Shown: positions 1 to 7,783, numbered from the stretch's first letter. The stretch is DNA of 34,637 nt from Burkholderiaceae bacterium (GCA_024637395.1 JAGXFG010000107.1:1-34637); one strand, 5' to 3'. Numbers and translations: made by a program. The notes: a model not told the origin generated them from the letters alone.

Positions 1-24
1 CGACGTGACCCCTTCTTTAGTAGC
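1..24. repeat. Left terminal inverted repeat of the IS
   Basis: Bases 1-24 match the reverse complement of 1206-1230 with a few mismatches and one gap. The blocks CGACGTGA (start) and TTAGTAGC (inner end) are identical or nearly so in both. These ends are the binding and cleavage sites of the orfAB transposase. Confidence 0.8.
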
Positions 25-32
25 ACTTTGAT

Positions 33-905
33 TTAGAGCCCGTCGCTGCAAACTGTACTCGATTCATCTACGCCTGAGTTCGCTCGCGAGCTCAGGCGTG
101 CCGCATAAACTGCCGGCGTCACTCCTCCCAGATGCTTCTTGGGACGATCCTCGTTGTAATCGCGACACCACTCGGCAATCACGGCCCGGGCGTGTGCCAG
201 GGTTGTGAACCAGTTGTCGTTCAGGCACTCGTCGCGCAATCGACCGTTGAACGACTCGACGTAGGCGTTCTGGTTCGGCTTGCCCGGCTCGATGAAGCGC
301 AATGCCACATCGTTCTCGTGCGCCCAGATCGCCATCGCTCGGCCGCAGAATTCCTTTCCATTGTCGGTGCGAATCACCTTGGGTAGCCCGCGGCTGTGTT
401 TCACCGCATCCAGGATCCGCGTCACGTACGCGCCCGAGATCGCCGTGTCGGGCACGATCGCCACCGATTCGTGCGTGGCGTCATCGACCACCGTCAGGCA
501 CTTCAAGCTCCGACCGTTGGCCAGGCGATCGAAGACGAAATCCATGCTCCAGACTTCGTTGGCCCGGCTCGGCCTCACGAGTGGCTGGCGATCCCCGAAC
601 GCAACCTTCTTCCGCTTGCGTTTCTGCACCATCAGGTTCTCTTGCCGATACAACCGCCGGACCCGCTTCAGGTTCACCATCCAACCCGCCTGGCGCAGCC
701 GCAGGTGAATCATCCGGTAGCCGTGGCGACGATGCCGATGCGCCAGCGCCACGATCTGTTCGCGCAAGGGAGCGTTGCCATCGTCTCGCGGTTCATAGCG
801 CAACACGCTCGCGCTCATGCCCACAAGCTTCAACGCCCGGCGCTCACTCATGCCCCGAACCTGGGCAAACCGCACCAGCTCGCGCTTGGCTGGAACGGTC
901 ACCAC
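33..905 (-). CDS. IS3-family transposase OrfB (DDE integrase domain)
   Basis: Catalytic part of the transposase, 290 residues from a GTG start. An N-terminal helix-turn-helix-like region (about residues 1-90) precedes an rve-type integrase core at about 112-270. The acidic triad is visible: D122 in the SMDF motif, D181 in RTDNGKEF and E217 in NAYVESFNG, with the 35-residue D-to-E spacing typical of IS3 elements. The frame is -1 relative to orfA and overlaps its end by seven bases, as expected when OrfAB is made by programmed -1 frameshifting, although I do not see a classic A6G slippery heptamer at the junction. The frame is intact, so the element may still be mobile. Confidence 0.93.
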   Translation of the reverse strand: MVTVPAKRELVRFAQVRGMSERRALKLVGMSASVLRYEPRDDGNAPLREQIVALAHRHRRHGYRMIHLRLRQAGWMVNLKRVRRLYRQENLMVQKRKRKKVAFGDRQPLVRPSRANEVWSMDFVFDRLANGRSLKCLTVVDDATHESVAIVPDTAISGAYVTRILDAVKHSRGLPKVIRTDNGKEFCGRAMAIWAHENDVALRFIEPGKPNQNAYVESFNGRLRDECLNDNWFTTLAHARAVIAEWCRDYNEDRPKKHLGGVTPAVYAARLSSRANSGVDESSTVCSDGL

Positions 906-1162
906 TTTCGGCGCAGCGCCTCACGGCTGATCTCCGCTTCAAGCAAGCTCTCGGCCAACAGCTTCTTGAGCCGCCCATTCTCCGTCTCGAGCTCCTTGAG
1001 CCGCTTGGCATCCGACACCGACATCCCGCCGAACTTGGACCGCCACAGGTAGTAGCTCGCCTCCGAGAACCCGTGTCGCCGGCACAGATCCTTCACCGAC
1101 AAACCAGCCTCCGCCTCGCGCAAGAACCCGATGATCTGTTCTTCCGTAAACCGCTTCTTCAT
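899..1162 (-). CDS. IS3-family transposase OrfA (helix-turn-helix)
   Basis: An 87-residue protein, the usual OrfA length. It opens with the typical MKKRFTEEQIIGFLREAE and carries a helix-turn-helix of the HTH_Tnp_1 type at about residues 5-45 (CRRHGFSEASYYLWRSKFGG), then a leucine-rich coiled segment at about 55-80 used for multimerisation. OrfA binds the terminal repeats and supplies the N-terminus of the OrfAB fusion transposase. Its start lies about 60 bases inside the right inverted repeat, so transcription probably begins in or near that repeat. Confidence 0.92.
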   Translation of the reverse strand: MKKRFTEEQIIGFLREAEAGLSVKDLCRRHGFSEASYYLWRSKFGGMSVSDAKRLKELETENGRLKKLLAESLLEAEISREALRRKW

Positions 1163-1205
1163 CAGCCCGATCTCCTCTGAGTGGAATCGGACTCCAAAGC
1201 ATAAC

Positions 1206-1230
1206 GCTACTAATTTCGGGGATCACGTCG
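1206..1230. repeat. Right terminal inverted repeat of the IS
   Basis: The reverse complement of bases 1206-1230 begins CGACGTGATCCCC and ends TTAGTAGC, matching the left end at 1-24. It lies upstream of orfA, as expected for IRL in the transcription sense of an IS3 element. Confidence 0.8.
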
Positions 1231-1259
1231 CCCTGATTACAGCGCAGCAAGGGGGGAAG

Positions 1260-1287
1260 AAAACGGCCCGCCAAGGCGGGCCGTTTT
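1260..1287 (-). terminator. Bidirectional intrinsic terminator
   Basis: A perfect 13-bp stem (AAAACGGCCCGCC at 1260-1272 and its complement at 1275-1287) with a tiny loop ends in TTTT on both strands. It lies 47 bases after the stop codon of the parvulin gene on the minus strand and would terminate that operon. It could also block transcripts coming from the IS side. Confidence 0.88.
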
Positions 1288-1334
1288 AACCGGACGCCGC
1301 GACGGGCCGTCCTGCTGTCAGAGAGTGAGCGCTA

Positions 1335-2126
1335 TTACTGAATCTTGGCCTTGGCCCGGAGGCTCTTCTGCAGCGCCTCGATGCGCTCGCGCTCGAGTTT
1401 CTGCATGATCTGCGGCTTGACCTGCTCGAGCGGCGGGGCCTTGGCGTCACGGATGTCGTCGACCCGGATCACGTGATAGCCGAACTGCGACTTGACCGGC
1501 ACCTGAGTGAACTTGCCCTTTTCGAGCTTGACCATCGCGTCCGAGAATTCCGGGACGAAGGTGCCAGGGGTATTCCAGTCCAGGTCGCCACCATGCTCGG
1601 CCGAACCCTTGTCGATCGACTGCTTGGCGAGATCCTCGAACTTCCCGCCCTTCTTGAGCTGCTCGATGATCTGCTTGGCCGCATCTTCCTTCTCGACCAG
1701 GATATGGCGGGCCTTGTATTCCTTGCCCGACTGCTCCTTCACGACCCGGTCGTATTCGGCCTTGACTTCGTCGTCCTTGATCGGGTTGGCCTTGCCGGTC
1801 TCGGCCAGAAGTGCCCGGATCAGGATGTCCTGGCGGGCCATGTCGAGTTGGCGCTGGACCTCGGCGCGCTTGAGCAGGCCGCGCTTCTCGGCTTCCTGCA
1901 CGAACAGCTCACGGGCGATCAGCTCTTCACGCACCGCGGTGCGCAACTCCGGCGTGTCGGGGCGGCCCTGTCCGGCAAGCATCTGCACGAACTCGTCGAC
2001 TTTGGCCTTGGGGATTGCCTTGCCGTTGACCATGGCGGCATTTTGCGCAATGGCCGACGCGCTCGTGAGCGCCAGTGCTACGGCAAGCAGGGGGGCGGCG
2101 TAAGCGCCGCGGATAGGGAACTTCAT
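1335..2126 (-). CDS. Periplasmic parvulin-type peptidyl-prolyl cis-trans isomerase
   Basis: A 263-residue secreted foldase that isomerises prolyl bonds in periplasmic or outer-membrane proteins. The N-terminus (MKFPIRGAYAAPLLAVALAL) is a signal peptide with probable cleavage after ASAIA, around residue 27. A SurA_N/PpiC-like helical chaperone domain spans about 30-130. One rotamase domain follows at about 135-232, starting at the YKARHILV motif and containing GGDLDWNTPGTFVPEF and FGYHVIRVDD. A lysine-rich C-terminal helix closes the protein. With one rotamase domain it resembles PrsA/Cbf2-type parvulins more than the two-domain SurA. AAGGAA about eight bases before the ATG supports the start. 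It is last in the run yciB-bolA-parvulin, and the terminator at 1260-1287 follows. Confidence 0.9.
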   Translation of the reverse strand: MKFPIRGAYAAPLLAVALALTSASAIAQNAAMVNGKAIPKAKVDEFVQMLAGQGRPDTPELRTAVREELIARELFVQEAEKRGLLKRAEVQRQLDMARQDILIRALLAETGKANPIKDDEVKAEYDRVVKEQSGKEYKARHILVEKEDAAKQIIEQLKKGGKFEDLAKQSIDKGSAEHGGDLDWNTPGTFVPEFSDAMVKLEKGKFTQVPVKSQFGYHVIRVDDIRDAKAPPLEQVKPQIMQKLERERIEALQKSLRAKAKIQ

Positions 2127-2167
2127 TTAATTTCCTTGTCGTGGACGTGAAAGGGGCAGGTGCCAGG

Positions 2168-2436
2168 TTAGGTTCCGGCGGGCGTTTGCGCCTCGATAGC
2201 GAGGCGTGAATTCGTCCCGGGAGCCAGTCGCCGAGGGCATGATACACGAGCCGATGGCGCGCCAGAGTCGTCAATCCGGCGAAGGCTGGTGCGACCAGGC
2301 GGACCCGAAAATGGCCCCCCGATTTGGCGCCCGGATGTCCGACATGAAGATGGCCGTCGTCGAACACCTCGATTTCCGCTTCCGGGAACGCGGCCCGCAG
2401 GCGATCGGTGATTTCTGCGACCGATAACGGCGTCAT
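2168..2436 (-). pseudogene. bolA: BolA-family protein with apparent single-base frameshift
   Basis: The first 76 or so codons read as a BolA-family regulator/iron-sulfur partner: start MTPLSVAEITDRLRAAFP, then the signature DDGHLHVGHPGAKSGGHFRV and RHRLVYHALGD. BolA proteins normally end shortly after IHALAI. Here the frame after RIHA runs as SLSRRKRPP and stays open into the parvulin gene. If one base is restored near 2203-2206, the other frame gives IHALAIEAQTPAGT followed by TAA at 2168-2170, a normal 89-residue BolA. So one base appears to be missing, by mutation or by assembly error. The ATG overlaps the yciB stop (ATGA), so the two genes are translationally coupled. BolA partners with monothiol glutaredoxins; that role is from the family. 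Confidence 0.8.
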
Positions 2437-2966
2437 TGTGTTTCCTCGACGAAGCGTCCGATGTAGAACGCCTGCGCCAGCACGAAAACGAGGGTCAAGC
2501 CCAGCGTGCCGAAGAGCTTGAAATTCACCCAGGTCGCGGTCGGGTAGTTGTAGGCGACATAAATGTTGAGCACCGCCATCGCCGCGAAGAACAGCGACCA
2601 GCCGAGGTTGAGCCGGTTCCAGATCGCCGCTGGCAGCCTGATCTGGGCGTCCATCATCGCCTTTATCAGGTTCTTGCCGAAGGCGTAGCGCGAGGTCATC
2701 AGGCTGAGGGAGAAGGCGGCGTAGAGTACCGTCGGCTTCCACTTGATGAAGGTTTCATCGTGCAGGAACAGGGTCAGGCCGCCGAAGACGACGATTATCG
2801 CCAGGCTGGCCCACTGCATCCCCGGAATGGGGCGACGGCGGACAAGCAGCCAGCCGATCTGCGCAACGCTGGCGACGATCGCCACCCCAGTGGCAATGTA
2901 GATGTCGTAGAACCTGAAAGCGACGAAGAACAGGATGACCGGGAACAGGTCGAAGAGCAGTTTCAT
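2433..2966 (-). CDS. yciB: Inner-membrane spanning protein YciB (intracellular septation protein A family)
   Basis: A 177-residue inner-membrane protein. The family starts MKxLFDLFPVILFF, and exactly this appears at 2966, so I prefer that ATG over the upstream one at 3002; ACGGAG lies just upstream. About five hydrophobic helices can be seen (around residues 3-20, 23-39, 47-63, 75-92 and 115-170). The conserved WxRLNLGW-type motif (IWNRLNLGWSLFF) and the ending YIGRFVEE match YciB/IspZ. The family is linked to cell-envelope synthesis and septation, with no enzymatic activity known to me. Its stop overlaps the bolA start, placing it first in the operon. Confidence 0.92.
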   Translation of the reverse strand: MKLLFDLFPVILFFVAFRFYDIYIATGVAIVASVAQIGWLLVRRRPIPGMQWASLAIIVVFGGLTLFLHDETFIKWKPTVLYAAFSLSLMTSRYAFGKNLIKAMMDAQIRLPAAIWNRLNLGWSLFFAAMAVLNIYVAYNYPTATWVNFKLFGTLGLTLVFVLAQAFYIGRFVEETQ

Positions 2967-3021
2967 CTGGCTCCGTGGGGCTCGCTGCAAAATGGCAACC
3001 ATCTGAGGATTGCCGGCGGGG

Positions 3022-3031
3022 TATAATTATA
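3022..3031. promoter_or_regulatory. Palindromic TATAATTATA element, possible back-to-back -10 boxes
   Basis: TATAATTATA is its own reverse complement and contains a perfect -10 hexamer on each strand. It stands out in a GC-rich background, between yciB (minus, start 2966) and the small plus-strand ORF at 3058. No good -35 hexamer is found at 16-18 bases on either side, so the promoter role is inferred only. Confidence 0.4.
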
Positions 3032-3057
3032 GATTAGCTTCCAACTAGGCACCGAAC

Positions 3058-3180
3058 ATGGCTGAACGTACTCGCAAACGCCGCAATACCCTCGAACGCC
3101 GTTGCCTGCCCAAAGCGCTCAAGCGCTTGTTCAATGGCTCGTCGCGGACCGTCTTCAAGATGCTGCTCAAGGCCAAGTAA
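3058..3180 (+). CDS. Possible small basic protein of 40 residues, unknown
   Basis: A short open frame encodes a 40-residue, strongly basic peptide beginning MAERTRKRRNTLERR and ending FKMLLKAK, with about one third Arg/Lys. It starts 27 bases after the TATAATTATA element, with only a weak AGG as ribosome site. It sits in the gap between two minus-strand genes (yciB and msrB), and no minus-strand gene is evident there. The stop codon lies inside a 15-bp tandem repeat. I do not recognise a family. It could be a genuine small nucleic-acid- or ribosome-binding peptide, or chance coding in an intergenic region. Confidence 0.4.
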   Translation: MAERTRKRRNTLERRCLPKALKRLFNGSSRTVFKMLLKAK

Positions 3181-3207
3181 GACACGGCGAGGTAAGACAC
3201 GGCGAGG
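3178..3207. repeat. Two exact tandem copies of a 15-bp unit
   Basis: TAAGACACGGCGAGG occurs at 3178-3192 and again at 3193-3207 with no mismatch. The first copy contains the stop codon of the 40-residue ORF; the second ends just before the msrB stop codon. This looks like a recent slippage duplication. Confidence 0.9.
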
Positions 3208-3210
3208 TCG

Positions 3211-3630
3211 CTAGGTCTTCGCCGGCTCGAAACTGAGCGCGGCCGAATTGATGCAGTAGCGCTTCCCGGTCGGCGGCGGACCATCGTCGAATACGTGCCC
3301 GAGGTGGGCGCCGCAGCCCGCGCACAGAACTTCGGTGCGCACCATCAACAAGCTGAAATCGTCCCTGGTGCTTACGCACCCGAGGGCTTTGGCGCGGCTG
3401 AAACTCGGCCAGCCGCAGCGTGAGTCGAACTTGTCCTGCGAGTCAAACAGCGCGCTTTTGCAGCATATGCAGCCATAGCTGCCGGCCTCGTGGTGATTCC
3501 AGTACTTCCCGGTAAACGGCGCCTCGGTGCAACCGCACTGGGTGACCTCGTACTGCTCGCGCGTCAGCTGCTCGCGCAACTTCGCGTCGTCCTGCGGGGT
3601 ATTTGGGTGGCCCATGGGAACATTCAACAA
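3211..3630 (-). CDS. msrB: Peptide-methionine (R)-S-oxide reductase
   Basis: This enzyme reduces methionine-R-sulfoxide in oxidised proteins. The 139 residues cover the whole SelR domain (about 20-135). Two zinc-binding CxxC pairs are visible (C54/C57 in YGCICC and C103/C106 in CAGCGAHLGHVF). The catalytic cysteine is C126 in RYCINSAALSF, and the likely resolving cysteine is C72 in DSRCGWPSF. Two further cysteines (C32, C34, in TQCGCTE) are less usual. The start is uncertain: ATG at 3630 or at 3615, neither with a strong ribosome site; the domain is complete either way. The gene stands alone, divergent from the acyl-CoA ligase. Confidence 0.95.
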   Translation of the reverse strand: MLNVPMGHPNTPQDDAKLREQLTREQYEVTQCGCTEAPFTGKYWNHHEAGSYGCICCKSALFDSQDKFDSRCGWPSFSRAKALGCVSTRDDFSLLMVRTEVLCAGCGAHLGHVFDDGPPPTGKRYCINSAALSFEPAKT

Positions 3631-3738
3631 GAGCTTCGGAAGACCTCGTCAGTGGAGCGCAATCGCCGGCACTTTCGTCGGTCGCTGAGTAGAAGCATAA
3701 TCCGTGCGATCTGACATTACTCGTGAAGGGGGTTTGAG

Positions 3739-5376
3739 ATGCAAGGGTTGATGATGGATATGCCGCTGCTGGTTTCATCACTTCTGGTGCACGCGACGCG
3801 CCATCATGGCGATGCGCAGATCGTCTCCCGCAGGGTCGAGGGCGATATTCACCGCTATACCTACGCCGACCTCGATCGGCGGGCACGCTCGCTGGCCAGC
3901 GCCTTTACGCTCCAGGGGGTTTCGGTCGGCGACCGGATCGCCACCCTGGCCTGGAACGGCTACCGCCATCTGGAGATCTACTACGGCGTGGGCGGAATGG
4001 GCGCGGTGGTCCACACCATCAATCCCCGGCTGCACCCGGAGCAGATCGCCTGGATCATCAACCATGCCGGCGACACCCATCTTGCCTTCGACCTCACCTT
4101 CCTGCCGATCATCCAGGCGGTCGCGCCGTTGTGTCCGGGGGTGAAGAGCTGGATTGCGATGATTGACCGTGACCGGCAACCGAATTTGCCTGGGGTCGAA
4201 CTGGTCAACTACGAGGAGCTGCTTGCGACCGGGGACGAGAAATATCGCTGGCCCGAACTGGACGAGCGCACCGCGGTCGGTCTTTGCTACACCTCCGGCA
4301 CTACCGGCAACCCCAAGGGCGCGATGTACGCCCACCGCTCCACGGTATTGCACGCCTACGCCGCGGCACTGCCCGACGCGATGGGTGCCTCGGCGCGCGA
4401 TTGCGTGCTGCCCGTGGTGCCGATGTTCCACGTCAATGCCTGGTCGATTCCCTACGTCTGCCCGCTGGTCGGCGCCAAGATTGTCTTCCCGGGGCCCAAT
4501 CTCGACGGCAAGTCGCTCTACGAACTGTTCGAGGCCGAGGGGGTCACATACGCCGCCGGCGTACCGACCGTCTGGCAGGGCTTGCTCCAGCATTTGCGCA
4601 GCAACAAGCTGCGCTTCTCGACCCTGACGCGCACTGTGATCGGCGGCTCGGCGTGCCCGCCGGCGATGATCGACGCCTTCCGTAACGAGTTTGACGTCGA
4701 CGTGATTCATGCTTGGGGGATGACCGAAATGTCGCCGCTCGGAACCCTGTCGCGCCTGCAGCTCAAGCACCTCAAGCTCGACGAGGACGAACAGCGCAAG
4801 ATCCTCGCCAAGCAAGGGCATGTGGTCTTCGGGGTCGACATGAAGATCGTCACCGATGACATGACCGACCTCCCTTGGGATGGAACCACCCCCGGCAACC
4901 TCCTGGTACGCGGTCCCTGGGTGATCCGCGAGTATTTCCGGGGCGAGGGCGGCGACCCCCTGGTCTATGACGCCGACGGCAAGGGCTGGTTCCCGACCGG
5001 GGACGTGGCGACGATCGACGCCGACGGCTACATGCAGATCACCGATCGCAGCAAGGACGTGATCAAGTCGGGCGGGGAATGGATCAGCACCATCGACCTG
5101 GAGAATCTCGCGGTGGCCCACCCCGCGGTCGCGCAGGCGGCGGTGATCGGAGTTGCCCATCCGAAGTGGGACGAGCGCCCGCTGCTGATCGTGGTACTCC
5201 AGCCGGGAGCCGAGGTTACGCGCGAGGAACTGCTCGAGTTCTATCAGGGCAAGGTGGCGAACTGGTGGATCCCCGACGACGTGCAGTTCGTCGCTGCGAT
5301 CCCTCTGGGAGCGACCGGCAAGATTCTGAAGACGAAGTTGCGCGAGCAGTTTCACGACTATCGTCTGCCTGAGTAG
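3739..5376 (+). CDS. Acyl-CoA synthetase, AlkK-like (AMP-forming)
   Basis: This enzyme activates a carboxylic acid to its CoA thioester with ATP, the entry step for the degradation genes that follow. It has 545 residues, very close to medium-chain acyl-CoA ligase AlkK. Visible motifs are the phosphate-binding loop [11 protein letters not shown] (184-194), AWGMTEMSP (325-333), the adenine/ribose motif GWFPTGD (416-422) with hinge DRSKD (436-440), and the catalytic lysine K528 in [17 protein letters not shown] and GGEWIST are typical of the AlkK/DmdB branch. AAGGGGG precedes the ATG. No signal peptide, so cytoplasmic. Chain length or aromatic specificity cannot be read from sequence. A weak CATAAT at 3696-3701 is the only -10 candidate upstream. 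Confidence 0.93.
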   Translation: MQGLMMDMPLLVSSLLVHATRHHGDAQIVSRRVEGDIHRYTYADLDRRARSLASAFTLQGVSVGDRIATLAWNGYRHLEIYYGVGGMGAVVHTINPRLHPEQIAWIINHAGDTHLAFDLTFLPIIQAVAPLCPGVKSWIAMIDRDRQPNLPGVELVNYEELLATGDEKYRWPELDERTAVGLCYTSGTTGNPKGAMYAHRSTVLHAYAAALPDAMGASARDCVLPVVPMFHVNAWSIPYVCPLVGAKIVFPGPNLDGKSLYELFEAEGVTYAAGVPTVWQGLLQHLRSNKLRFSTLTRTVIGGSACPPAMIDAFRNEFDVDVIHAWGMTEMSPLGTLSRLQLKHLKLDEDEQRKILAKQGHVVFGVDMKIVTDDMTDLPWDGTTPGNLLVRGPWVIREYFRGEGGDPLVYDADGKGWFPTGDVATIDADGYMQITDRSKDVIKSGGEWISTIDLENLAVAHPAVAQAAVIGVAHPKWDERPLLIVVLQPGAEVTREELLEFYQGKVANWWIPDDVQFVAAIPLGATGKILKTKLREQFHDYRLPE

Positions 5377-5404
5377 TGAGCTGGTGCCCGAGGGGAATAC
5401 ACAC

Positions 5405-5432
5405 TTGCCTGAGATGGATATTTGGTTATCAT
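5405..5432 (+). promoter_or_regulatory. Candidate sigma-70 promoter upstream of the ABC transporter genes
   Basis: TTGCCT (5405-5410) and TATCAT (5427-5432) are separated by 16 bases and lie about 50 bases upstream of the substrate-binding protein ATG. They match the consensus at 4/6 and 5/6 positions. This suggests that the transporter genes can be transcribed separately from the ligase. Confidence 0.5.
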
Positions 5433-5482
5433 CGGCTGAGAAATTCAGTCGCTGTTCACGCTATGTTCCGGGAGAGAGATAA

Positions 5483-6730
5483 ATGAGCAAGATCCGTTTT
5501 GCAGCGATGGCCGTTGTCGTCGCATCCGCGTTCAACGCACCGGCAGCCTTCGGCCAGACCGTCAAGATTGCGTTCATAGACCCGCTCTCGGGCGCATTCG
5601 CGCCGGTCGGCCAGGACATCCTGCACTCCTGGCAGCTGGTCGCGGAGATCGCGAACAAGAAGAACTGGGCCGGCGGACCGAAGTTCCAGATCGTGCCGTT
5701 CGACAACAAGGGTAGCCCGCAGGAGAGTGTGACGGTACTCAAGCAGGTGATCGATCAGGACATCCACTACGTCGTGCAGGGTAACGGTTCGGGCGCGGCG
5801 ATCGCGCTCTCGGACGCGATCCAGAAACACAACGACCGCAACCCCGGCAAGGAAATCGTCTACCTGAACTACGCGGCAGTCGACCCGGTCCTGACCAATG
5901 AGCGCTGCTCGTTCTGGCACTTCCGACTCGATATCAACGCCGACATGAAGATGGAGGCGCTGAGCTCATATCTGGCCAGGAACACCGCGGTCAAGAAGGT
6001 CTACCTGATCGGCCAGGACTATTCGTTCGGGCGCGCGGTGGCTGCGGCTGCCAAGCGCGATATCCCGCGCAAGCGGGCCGACGTGCAAATCGTCGGTGAC
6101 GACCTGCATCCGATCGGCCAGGTCAAGGATTTCTCGCCCTACATCGCCAAGATGAAGGCGGCGGGTGCGGATACCGTGGTTACCGGCAACTGGGGAGCCG
6201 ACCTGGCGCTGCTGATCAAGGCTGCCAAGGATGCCGGCTACGACGCGAATTTCTACACCTATTACGCCGGTACGACCGGAGTGCCGACAGCCATGGGCAG
6301 CTCAGGGGTCGGCAAAGTGAACATCGTCGCCAACTGGATCGTCAATGTACCGCCGAACTACCGAGGCAGCGACCTCGTGGAGGCGCAGCTCAAGAAATCG
6401 GGCGACGACTACTACACCTTCCAGACCTATGTCGGCATCCAGTTGCTCGCTGAAGCGATGAAGCAGACCAAGTCGGTCGATCCGGTGAAGGTGGCCTTCG
6501 CGATGGAGGGAATGCGCCTTCCGAGCCTAAATGGCGAGATCGACATGCGGACCTCCGATCATCAGCTGCAGCAGAATATCTACATTGCGAGCTGGGCTAA
6601 GCAGGACGGCAAGAAGGTCAAGTACGACTCCGAGAAGACCGGTTATGGCTGGAAGTTGGAGACCATGCTGCCGGCTTACGTCGCGGCCCAGCCGACCTCC
6701 TGCCAGATGAGAAGGCCGGATCGCCCCTGA
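5483..6730 (+). CDS. Liv-type ABC transporter periplasmic substrate-binding protein
   Basis: A 415-residue periplasmic binding protein of the Leu/Ile/Val-binding (Peripla_BP_6) family. A signal peptide covers about residues 1-24 (MSKIRFAAMAVVVASAFNAP, cleavage near AFG-Q). Two alternating lobes follow: KIAFIDPLSGAFAPVGQD opens the first, and KKVYLIGQDYSFGR and ADTVVTGNWGADLALL lie in the second. GGGAGAGAG provides a strong ribosome site. Family members near acyl-CoA ligases often bind fatty, aromatic or dicarboxylic acids rather than amino acids, and that is my inference here. The last 20 or so residues (PTSCQMRRPDRP) look poorly conserved. Confidence 0.92.
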   Translation: MSKIRFAAMAVVVASAFNAPAAFGQTVKIAFIDPLSGAFAPVGQDILHSWQLVAEIANKKNWAGGPKFQIVPFDNKGSPQESVTVLKQVIDQDIHYVVQGNGSGAAIALSDAIQKHNDRNPGKEIVYLNYAAVDPVLTNERCSFWHFRLDINADMKMEALSSYLARNTAVKKVYLIGQDYSFGRAVAAAAKRDIPRKRADVQIVGDDLHPIGQVKDFSPYIAKMKAAGADTVVTGNWGADLALLIKAAKDAGYDANFYTYYAGTTGVPTAMGSSGVGKVNIVANWIVNVPPNYRGSDLVEAQLKKSGDDYYTFQTYVGIQLLAEAMKQTKSVDPVKVAFAMEGMRLPSLNGEIDMRTSDHQLQQNIYIASWAKQDGKKVKYDSEKTGYGWKLETMLPAYVAAQPTSCQMRRPDRP

Positions 6731-6748
6731 GCGTCTGATCTTTCTGGC

Positions 6749-6782
6749 CCCCGAGGAGACGCGCAAGCGCCAGCCCTCGGGG
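6749..6782 (+). promoter_or_regulatory. Stem-loop between binding protein and permease genes
   Basis: CCCCGAGG (6749-6756) pairs with CCTCGGGG (6775-6782), and an inner GCGC-AA-GCGC hairpin lies at 6761-6770. There is no T-tract. In this position such structures often protect the upstream mRNA, so more binding protein than permease is made. The role is inferred. Confidence 0.5.
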
Positions 6783-6834
6783 TCGTAGGCCCTCACGTGC
6801 GTCACGCACCTGTCGTCGACCGGATCGGATCCGC

Positions 6835-7782
6835 TTGGAACTTGCCGTCGTTTCCCTACTGAACGGACTCAGCTACGGGCTGCTGCTGTTCATGCTGTCG
6901 TCAGGGCTGACGCTGATCTTCAGCATGATGGGGGTGCTGAACTTCGCCCACGCCTCGTTCTACATGGTGGGGGCCTACGTGGCCTATCAGGTCAGCATCT
7001 GGTTTGGCTATTGGCCGGCGCTCGTACTGGCGCCGCTGGTGCTGGGAATTCTCGGGGCGCTGGTCGAGCGCTACGGCCTGCGTCGGGTCCATCGCTTCGG
7101 GCACGTCCCGGAATTGCTGTTCACTTTCGGCCTGACCTACATCATCGTCGAGGTGGTGCAGATCATCTGGGGGCGGGCGGCGGTGCCGTACCGCATTCCG
7201 CCTGAACTCGATGGCCCGCTGTTCATGGTGTACACGACCCAGTTTCCGATGTACCGCGGTTTCATGATGTTGGTCGCCGTGTTGATGCTGCTCGCCCTCT
7301 ACCTGGTGCTCACCCGGACCCGGATCGGACTGATCATCCAGGCCGCCCTGTCGCACCCGCAGATGGTCGAAGCGCTCGGCCACAATGTGCCACGGGTATT
7401 CATGCTGGTGTTCGGCGCCGGAGCGGCACTGGCGGGCCTGGCGGGCGTGATCGGCGGCAATGCCTTCGTCACCGAACCGTCGATGGCCCATCTCGTGGGT
7501 TCGATCATCTTCGTGGTCGTGGTCGTCGGTGGCATGGGGTCGCTGTTGGGAGCCTTCGTGGCGTCGCTGCTGATTGGCGTCCTGCAGACCCTGGCAGTAG
7601 CGATCGACTCTTCGCTGGCTTCGATGATGGCGGCCATCGGGGTCACGGTGACCGCGGCAACTCCGCTCTACAGCCTCTGGATACTCAAGGTCTCGCAGGT
7701 TGCGCCGGTCCTGCCCTACCTGTTGCTGGTGCTGGTGCTGGTGCTCAGGCCGCGCGGGCTGATGGGCTCGAGGGCCGACTGA
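6835..7782 (+). CDS. ABC transporter permease, LivH type
   Basis: First membrane subunit of the importer, 315 residues with about eight to nine hydrophobic helices. The N-terminus ELAVVSLLNGLSYGLLLFML and SGLTLIFSMMGVLNFAHASFYMVGAY are the LivH signature. The ABC-coupling region (QMVEALGHNVPRVFMLVFG...ALAGLAGVIGG) is at about 180-210. The start is a TTG at 6835: no ATG or GTG gives the expected N-terminus, and the family aligns from this point. A GGATCGGAT stretch may serve as ribosome site. The gene is followed at once by the LivM-type subunit. Confidence 0.92.
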   Translation: MELAVVSLLNGLSYGLLLFMLSSGLTLIFSMMGVLNFAHASFYMVGAYVAYQVSIWFGYWPALVLAPLVLGILGALVERYGLRRVHRFGHVPELLFTFGLTYIIVEVVQIIWGRAAVPYRIPPELDGPLFMVYTTQFPMYRGFMMLVAVLMLLALYLVLTRTRIGLIIQAALSHPQMVEALGHNVPRVFMLVFGAGAALAGLAGVIGGNAFVTEPSMAHLVGSIIFVVVVVGGMGSLLGAFVASLLIGVLQTLAVAIDSSLASMMAAIGVTVTAATPLYSLWILKVSQVAPVLPYLLLVLVLVLRPRGLMGSRAD

Positions 7783-7783
7783 G

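Larger units (their letters stand above)
1..1230 (-). mobile_element. IS3-family insertion sequence, complete copy (IS407-like)
   Basis: This is a complete copy-and-paste insertion sequence with two overlapping minus-strand reading frames (orfA, orfB) between terminal inverted repeats. IS3-family ends usually start TG and finish CA; those bases are at 6-7 and 1224-1225, giving an element of 1220 bp, normal for the family. The inverted match continues five bases further on both sides (cgacg at 1-5, cgtcg at 1226-1230), so the true ends are uncertain. No direct target duplication can be verified because the window starts at base 1. Family is certain from the DDE transposase; the IS407-like group is inferred from orfA and size. 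Confidence 0.9.

Noticed and set aside
899-910. Classic A6G slippery heptamer for the orfA-orfB frameshift
   Set aside because: The frames are in the right -1 relation, but no such heptamer is present near the overlap, so I do not annotate a frameshift site.
3778-5355. Antisense open frame of 525 codons opposite the acyl-CoA ligase
   Set aside because: Low-complexity Arg/Asp/His-rich translation without family motifs; a shadow of the ligase gene.
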